Shown: positions 56,571-64,000 of the stretch, one piece after another
How the letters are laid out: every line of letters starts with the position of its first letter
Numbering within the stretch: the stretch's first letter is position 1
Source: Tetrastigma voinierianum
Taxonomy: Eukaryota; Streptophyta; Magnoliopsida; Vitales; Vitaceae
Direction of reading: 5' to 3'
NCBI GenBank assembly: GCA_016808115.1
Contig: JAEQBH010000994.1
Location: forward strand, 124,001-188,000
DNA: 64,000 nt
Translations under genes and position numbers: made by a program
Notes under the pieces: model-generated
Told to the model about the DNA's origin: nothing
What the model saw: only the letters and a program-made list of their open reading frames with translations
Databases searched by the model: none

Positions 56571-58600
56571 TGTAACACCCCGAAATATACCCTAGTTGTT
56601 TTCAACATGTTTAGGGTCTTTTGTAGGCATAAATTGAATTTTTCGTAAATTAAATGCGAAACATGGAAAATTAGAAACCCGGAAATTTTACAAGACAGAA
56701 GGACAAAAGTGTAATTTATCAAATAAGGGCATAAAAGTCATGAGTTGATAAGATTAGAGGCCAAAGTGGAAATAACATAAACATGAATGCAATTAATGGA
56801 ATGAGGGAGGACTAAAAGGTAAATAAAAGAAACTTTAATTATAAAAGGGGGAGGGAGACCAAAAATAACTCATTTTTGGTCTCCAAACAAGAGAGCATAC
56901 GGGAAGAAGAGGAAAAGGAAGAAGAAGAAGAAGAAGAGGAAGAAGGAGGAGCAAAGCAAAGGTATGGAATCATTAGTATGGAAATTCTAAAGTCTTGTAT
57001 AGATTTTAGTATGATTTTTGTACACAAACTACTAGTATGGATTGGCTAGTGGTTTTCGAGATTAGTTTGGTTCCCTTCGGGTTTTGTTAGAATACATCCA
57101 ACTCTAGATTTGAAGGGTCGGGCTGAAAATCCTTAGTCGACATCACTTAGATATGAATCCTTCATATGTATGGTTTTGTAAAGCTCAGAACTTCTGGGTA
57201 TGAACCCTGGATTATCTGCTAATTAAAAGAGTCATGAGTCATTTGAGGATTCCATGTTAGTTTTTGATGAATGATGGAATGGAAGAGAATTATGGAAGAA
57301 AAGTGCATGAAATAGGGTGAATTCTGCCATTTACGGGCGTAATCGTGACCTTCGTACCTACAAAACAGGTGGTACGCACCACCGATGCAGAGGCAAAACT
57401 ATGACTGAAGACATCCAAAGCCAGACTGCAGACCACTTTCAGAACCCAGACCTGACAAAGTGGTATTGGTACCCACTAGTTCCCGTAACCCCGGTTTTTG
57501 GTGGTATTTTGTGATATTTGGGTTTGGCACTGGGATACCCGGATTATAGATAAGGAAGAAATTAAGTGAAAAATATACCGTACCTCGCCGCCGAGGCGGT
57601 TTCATGGGGGCAAAAAGTTCATGCCCCAATAATAAGACGTAGTCAATACATATAATCAGAGGAATGCCTAAGACCAAGTATTAAATGATTCCTAAGACGC
57701 TCAAGGCTTAGCAATTTCTAAGACTACGAATAGTGCCACTGCGACTCCCGACCGCGCTTCAAGATTCCCGCTACAAGACTCAAGCATGCAAGGTGCACGC
57801 CTCGGCTTTAGCACTTCCAGACTTCGATTAGTGCTATGGCACTCTTATTCAAAGAAGCCAGCTGGGCTTCCCATGAGCACAAGATTCAAGATTTATAGTA
57901 ATTTTCAAATGATTGCATGTGTCTTACTCGCTTATTATTATCGGTCTGTATTTCCATAGCTTATATGATAATAAATTTAATGAGGAATACGACAAACAAA
58001 TGTGTATCGTCTCGACCGTATACCTACGTACTTCGGTCAGCACTGCTCTCTCAGAATCAACCCCACAGAGATTCAACAAAGAATAAGTTCATCAGAACTC
58101 CTACTTCGAGATCCGAAGTAATAAGTTACCGTAATCCTACGGAGATCCAACAAGCATAAAGTGCTATAAGTACAAGCAGCGAGTCATATGATATCCGGTC
58201 ACATAAGTCCGTTATAAGCATAAGTACTGTATAAGTTCCTTATATGAATGCATGAAAATATGCTATCTATTGTTATATGCTTACGATAAAATGTGTATAT
58301 GCATAATATATATATTTCCACTAAGCGCAAAGCTTAGCACCGGTTTTTAACTGTGTAGTACGTAAGAAGGAGATGCGGATCTTCCGTGATTCACGTACAA
58401 GACACGGTGGGTTCATCACCGTAGGTTATGCGCCTGACATATGTAAAATGTAAATGTATAGGCTTTGTTTATGTAAATGGGATCGGATCTGTATGTATGT
58501 GACATCGTAAACACCACTACAAGGGTAGTTTTATTTTGTATTTTTGTATATGATATGCTGATACAGTTATAAGATTTGGACACACCAACGCTCTAATAAA
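56571..58600 (+). repeat. 3' LTR of second chromovirus element, end approximate
   Basis: It begins TGTAACACCCCGAAATATAC right after the PPT-like CTGGGAGAAT, the classical start of chromovirus LTRs. The interior has a GAA-rich tract at 56900-56960 and no genes. The right end is not obvious and no partner LTR is in the window. Confidence 0.55.
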
Positions 58601-59169
58601 GCAGTAAAGAGTCACAACCAGCTTCTCAAGCTCCGCGTGACAATACTCATCAGGGAGAAACCTAAAAACAAAACCATTTGAATACTTGTTCTAAATAAGT
58701 TTGTCTTTTTTTTTTTTATCATTAAAGAAAATGCTACAAGATACATACAGTAATATAGGCCTAGTTCACATATATTTTTGAGAATAGTTTTTATGTTCTC
58801 CGAAACAACAATTTCGAAAGCATATTTAATAGAAAAATACAATATTATTATCACTTGTTTTCTAATAATTATTTAAAAAAATGGCCATACAAATATATAG
58901 AATCATTGAAAAGAAAACACTACACATACAAATTAATTCTAAACATATTCAAAAATACTAAAACATATTAAAAATATATTAAGTTTTTAAATAAACATTT
59001 ATTCTACAAAATGTCAAAGAAGAGCTTTAAGAAACTATTTTTAATAATTGTTTTTGAAAACCCGAACATTCCCAATTAATTATTATTTATATGGTTGAAT
59101 ATAAGTTTTTAAATAAAAGTACAAATAAATGGGAAAAAAGTATAAAGTAAAAAAAAGGGTATACATAAT
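58601..59169. other. AT-rich spacer
   Basis: There is no coding or repeat signal beyond A/T runs. It ends in TACATAAT, the left target duplication of the hAT element. Confidence 0.5.
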
Positions 59170-61062
59170 CAAGGTTAAAAATATCGGTTTCGACGGATAT
59201 ATCGATACTTAGATTTTACGGATATATCGAAGATATATTGGTGGATATTTTTACATGAATATCGATATATTGTAAATTAACAAAAATACTTTGAAATTCA
59301 TGGAAATACTTTGTAAATGTGTAAAAATGACATTAATAATCAAATATACACATTGACATTACATTGCAATGATCTTTCAAAACCAAAATGAAAATTGATG
59401 TGACTCTATTGCAACATTTGACGAAGAGACTCCATCTTGGTGAAGACAATACTCATATCAAAACATAGTGTTTCGATAATATTGATTATATGATCGAATA
59501 TGCTACGCATAAATGTTTTGACTTGTACTCATAACTCCTCAACTATATAAATTCAGGTTCACCCACATGCTCGCTTTGAAACTTTTACTGTATTTTGGAA
59601 TTAGACATTTGTAGATCATGATGGTAGTTAATTATTCCATATTCATCAATAGAACTTAAAGGATGTGAAGAAGATTGACCATGACTCATTGTATAAGGAG
59701 GAAAAATGTTGTCATCATTGGATGAATCCACTGTATTGAGTGTCAATGCTCATGGACTCAAAACTAGCCGAAAACGAATCTTCATTGTGTTGTGCCATCC
59801 TTCTTTATTGACTTCTATATGGCTTTCCAATGACTCCAATACCTGGACCAGCTCTCCTAGACCCGTGGTTTTCATCTTATGTAGCATGTGTGAAATCATC
59901 TTCACCAGTGAATGGACTCAATGGATAATCATTTTGTTGTTGATCTGCATTATCCCCACCATCATTTCTAGTATCACTACCATGATAAGTTAAAAAAAAT
60001 GTGTTTTTACATTAATTAACAATTTATTATATTTCATATTCATAATCGTAATCTAAGTCTAAAGTTATATTAAATATCTAAATATTATAATATATGTTCA
60101 TATTTCATATATTAATTTACAAATTTTTATATTTCATATTCATAATCTCAATCTTATTATAAAGTTGCATTAATTATCATAAGTTAAAGAAAATGTGTTT
60201 TTACATTAATAAACATTTTATTATATTTTCATATATATTCATAAATCATAATTAAGTCTAAAGTTATATTAAATATCTAAATATACATAATATATGTTCA
60301 TATTTATATCTGTAATTCAGAATCTAAATATAAACTTAAATTAATTACTGAATTACACAAATAAAAAAAAAAATTAACATGGAAACATACCTTAAATAAG
60401 ACAAATTATGTATTGAACTAAGACTTGAACACCAAGAATTGACCAAAATATTATTCTTCAAGACTCTTGCAATAAATTAAGAATTGTTCGGGAGAGAATG
60501 AATGAGTTCGATATGAAAACTAGTGATTTTAAATATTTATAGATTTTTTGGAGTCAAACTAGTCGCTTATTGGTCAAGACCTCTTAAACGACCATACACT
60601 GATTTCCGATTTCTGGACACTGACAAAAATCTCGATCTAGCCATTAGAAATCAATTCTAGCAGTTAGATCAAGTCAAATATTCAAAATCCACCGTTAGAT
60701 AAAAAATATGACCATTCGAACCAAAGGGATTGAATTTTGGCCGTCAAATTTGCAAGTAGTTGGTGGAGGTTTTTAAAAAATCAGACGAAATCTCAGCCTT
60801 CCATGTGTCCTATAATTTCAGCCCTTCGATCTTCGTTGATATCACATGGTACCGTCATAATGACCGATATATCGATAAATGCAAAAAACTCAACGACATG
60901 TGTGTTCGCTCCATGAGCTGTTCCCTTCGATATTACTGCCGATATATCGCCATTTACCGACAGCATCGGATTTTGGCCGATTTTTCCTTAATTCGACTAT
61001 CGTATGCCGATATCGTGTCGAGATGACCTGACACCTGAAATATCGAGACATTTCGAACACTG
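59170..61062 (-). mobile_element. Non-autonomous hAT derivative with perfect 8-bp TSD
   Basis: Ends are CAAGGTTAAAAATATCGGTT (left) and, in reverse, CAGTGTTCGAAATGTCTCGA (right), imperfect terminal inverted repeats. The target duplication TACATAAT is identical at 59162-59169 and 61063-61070. The minus strand from about 60000 to 59550 matches 2930-3410 of the left-edge hAT, so this is an internally deleted relative keeping the 3' part of the transposase region. GATATATCG words crowd both ends. Confidence 0.92.
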
Positions 61063-62635
61063 TACATAATAAAAGATATTCAAAGAAATGATATAAGTGA
61101 AGACACAAATGAATGGTTACCCCGATTTGTGATATTAATTCTCTCTAGAATGGGGTCTCACGTAATAAATTATTGTCCTTTAAAGTTTATTAATTCCTTG
61201 AAAGAATGAAAGGAAAAGTAGAGATGGGTATCCTTGCCCTTTTTTTTTTTCTCAACATGTTCGTGTAAACGGACGGAGTTTGATTGGATGAAGAGAAAGT
61301 GAAATAAATAAATAAAGAAGAATGGTAGAAAAAAAGTATATATATAGTTATGAATATTATTGCATAAAGAAGAAATTGAGAATTAGAATGAGATAAATTT
61401 TATGATTAAACTAGGTACATAACATAATGAGATAAAATTTTATTCATAACCAAAGAATTCAATGATATTTGAAATGTCATTTAGCAATTTCTTTTTTTAC
61501 TAAATAAAGAGGGTGATTTGATTTAAAAGACAATGAAATACGAATTTTGGAAATCTGACCTCCATACTTTTGGATCATATTTTGATAAAAATACTTAATT
61601 ATTTTTCGGTAATAACAATCCTCTTTTTTAATTTATAACAAATACTCTAAAAGGAAAAAAGGTATTTTTGTTTATAACTCAATTCTGTTTTCTAAGAAAA
61701 AGAAAATAAATCAGATCGATTAGATTCTAAATTTCGATTAATTATGAACACAGCTTCTTAAAAGAATTTGACAATGTGAATTGTTTTAAATATACAATGG
61801 CGTTGAAATACTTTTAAGAGGGTTGAGTTTTCTTAGGGATTAATTTTTATGAGTGGAAGAGATTTAATTGCTAAATCATTTTCTTGCTTAAGGAATTACA
61901 CATTTTTTTTTTTGAAAAAAAAGATAAATTTATTGATTTAGGGTAGTAATACAATCAATAGAAATATATAGTAAAAAATGTTAAAAACTTTAGAAGATAA
62001 CACAATATCCATGTTCATAGCAAAAATTTATTTTATTGCTGTAAATTTCATATTTGTAGCATACTATTGAATAAGAATTGATTTGATGACTATGTTGGAT
62101 TGAACATTGTCATCTAAACTGCCAACACAAAAATCCATGAAAAATTTCAATCATCGCGATACAAAGACAAGCGCAACAAGTTGACGACAAAATGGGTCAC
62201 AACAAACTAATAGAAAGAAAAAAGAAAACAAAAGCAAACTAGATTGGTGTGGAAGAAATCACTTTATTAAAAAAGAAAACTAGGATATGAGGAAGAAATT
62301 GATAGAAATGGTGATTTCAGACCAATAATGGAAAAAAAAAATCACCCTTCATCTCTAACAAACAAGGGTTTGAAAAAAAAGAGAACGAGAAGGGGAAGGG
62401 GTGATTAGGTTTCCTAGTGAAATTAGATGTTAAAAAATAACAAGAGTAATATTGTCGATCACGGGGTTATTAATCAATCAATAAAAAAAAAATCATTCAT
62501 TCTAATTATATTTAGATATATAAATTATAAAATGAAAGATTTTGACATGATAGACCTCGACCGTAGAATTTGAATCTCAAAATTAACAACAATAATCATA
62601 CTTAAATTAAATTACCCATAAAATTCCTTATTCTG
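61063..62635. other. AT-rich DNA downstream of NLR-A
   Basis: No gene is recognised. 62520-62635 matches the 3' flank of NLR-B (38390-38490). A/T homopolymers are frequent (for example 61238-61248 and 61903-61913). Confidence 0.5.
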
Positions 62636-64000
62636 ATATGTTCAATAGAGAGGTGATGTAAGACATCCATTCCAATCTTCTCCAGGCGTATTTGAAACCA
62701 CATTCTTCAATCTGAGATGTTTGATAGAGGTGCAGGGCTCCTCGGGTTTCTTCAAATCCTATTTCTCATGTGGAAACCTCATATTTCAGGGCGTGACTCA
62801 CTTTAAGAGTCTCAAGATTAGGCATTGTTGTTTCCCCTCCCATGGAGAAGCCCTCAGAGCTCTCGAGCAACCTCCGCATTTGTAGGAATTCAAAAGAAAC
62901 CTTCCTTAAGGCGCTTCATTTTCCAAGATAAGAATCGCACAATAATGTGAGAATCCTCAAGTTCGCAACCTCCTGCGATTCATTGATCTTCCTTCCTCAA
63001 TCTTAGTATAATGTGAAGTTTGAGTTGGATGAGGTTCGAGGATAGTGTGTTGAGCTTCAGAGGTAGTCCTTGACAACAGAAACAATTTGCGTAGACACTT
63101 GGCGTGAGAAAGACTCCAAGCTCCGGGAATAGCAAGATTGCTTAAGAAGCACTCCACCTGAAAATTTCATTTTCCAGTTTTACAATCCTTCATTAATTTA
63201 AAATCATCTATAACTAACTTGAGGTTTTGAAGCCCAGTTAATTGAGATACAGATTGGAATAACCCTTCCAAACTTCGGGGATCAATCTCTCGGAGCTTCA
63301 ATTGCTTTAGATTGGTCACTTTTCCCAAATTGAAGTTGTCATCCTTCAACCAATCTCCAATTCGTAGATAATGCTCAAGGTTATCATTGTGGAACCCAAA
63401 ATGCCCATACACCCACCTCCCTCTCTCATTGATTGCCCCGATGAGATCCAACTATACCGACAAAGTTAGATGTCTCATTTGCCGCAATTTCCATATCAGA
63501 TGGGGTATCAAATTTTTCTAAGCACTGAATCAAGTGTTTGCAAATTAACAAGCCCTTCAATTGATGGTGGAAGCCTTGCTATCGAATAAGATCCGCTTAA
63601 GCATAAATATTTCAGGTGGACGAGTTGTCCTATTTTTCTTGATAGCTTCAGATCATAAAATCCACTATGCATTATGTCTGCATGCAAGACCCGGCTAAAT
63701 TTAGGTATTTTGTAAAATGGCAATTTTCATCAACTGGGCTCTTATCGAGGATCAAAGATCTATTGAATTTTGTAAATGCGATCAAGAGAGATGATCCGAC
63801 GATGAAAGGTATTAACAGATCACTGACAAGATTTAGTAGGAAGCCTAAGGATAACATCAATGTTTTCGTTTACCTCAAAAAGTTTTTCTTACCTTCCAAA
63901 TGGCAAGATCTCAAAGTAGTCATGTATACGACAAGATTTCACCTTCATTCTACTCGATTAACCACCAACTATGCTTCTCGATCAGTCTGCAAGTAGTCTT
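62636..64000 (-). pseudogene. CNL gene NLR-A: end of NB-ARC and LRR domain, runs off window
   Basis: Minus-strand order starts near 63960 with a VKSCRIHD-like motif, the linker after NB-ARC. Then come the first LRRs (FYDLKLSRKIGQLVHLKYLC in the 63508-63723 frame) and FNLGKVTNLKQLKLREIDPR then VSQLTGLQNLKLVIDDFKLM (63167-63451). AWSLSHAKCLRKLFLL follows (62957-63157), and the C-terminal segment with NLETLKVSHALKYE ends in a stop near 62640. LRRs would provide recognition and autoinhibition. Frame changes near 63520, 63460 and 63700 suggest a pseudogene, although the upstream part is outside the window. It is paralogous to NLR-B. Confidence 0.85.

Noticed and set aside
63667..63996. 109-residue + strand frame at the right edge
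   Set aside because: It is antisense to LRR coding text of NLR-A and has no features of its own.

Overview
This window is repeat-dominated nuclear DNA from a flowering plant. The evidence is CNL-type resistance-gene fragments, plant Ty3/gypsy lineages (a chromovirus-like family and a Tat-like element), CACTA and hAT transposons, a LINE 3' end and TRIM-like LTRs. The species cannot be read from the sequence. I see no intact, confidently expressed gene. Everything recognisable is a relic or a transposon, apart from one possible small two-exon host gene at 32411-37888.

Layout. 1-3736: hAT (BED/DUF659) transposase relic, + strand, running off the left edge. 3737-7833: truncated minus-strand gypsy element (gag start, leader with a GTCGCGAC palindrome array, 2-kb LTR) that cuts a CNL gene, NLR-C (7834-8922). 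8923-15463: AT-rich DNA with a large direct duplication (9890-12053), a MITE-like element and a LINE 3' end. 15464-~18005: another LTR, containing a 39-bp minisatellite. 18249-32008: a decayed but full-length Tat-type gypsy element with LTRs, PBS, gag, pol, tandem-repeat 3' region, antisense ORF and PPT, interrupted by a solo LTR. 32411-37888: possible host gene whose intron holds a CACTA element with a clean 3-bp TSD. 38490-50888: a second CNL gene, NLR-B, split by a full-length gypsy element (39125-50378) whose 5' LTR itself contains a nested solo LTR. 50889-58600: nested TRIM, palindrome-start element, solo LTR with perfect TSD, and a second chromovirus tail. 59170-61062: hAT derivative with perfect 8-bp TSD, in opposite orientation to the hAT at the left edge. 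62636-64000: LRR part of a third CNL relic, NLR-A, leaving the window.

How the parts relate. All CNL pieces lie on the minus strand, and NLR-A and NLR-B share even their 3' flanks, so this looks like a decayed tandem resistance-gene cluster invaded by one prolific LTR family (called family A here; six LTR copies). The most unusual non-coding signal is a modular cassette in the family A leader. Two copies share both ends of the leader but carry unrelated centres: a GTCGCGAC palindrome array in one, an AT microsatellite plus GC-rich block in the other. Similar palindromic patches appear inside the CACTA element and in the element at 52624.
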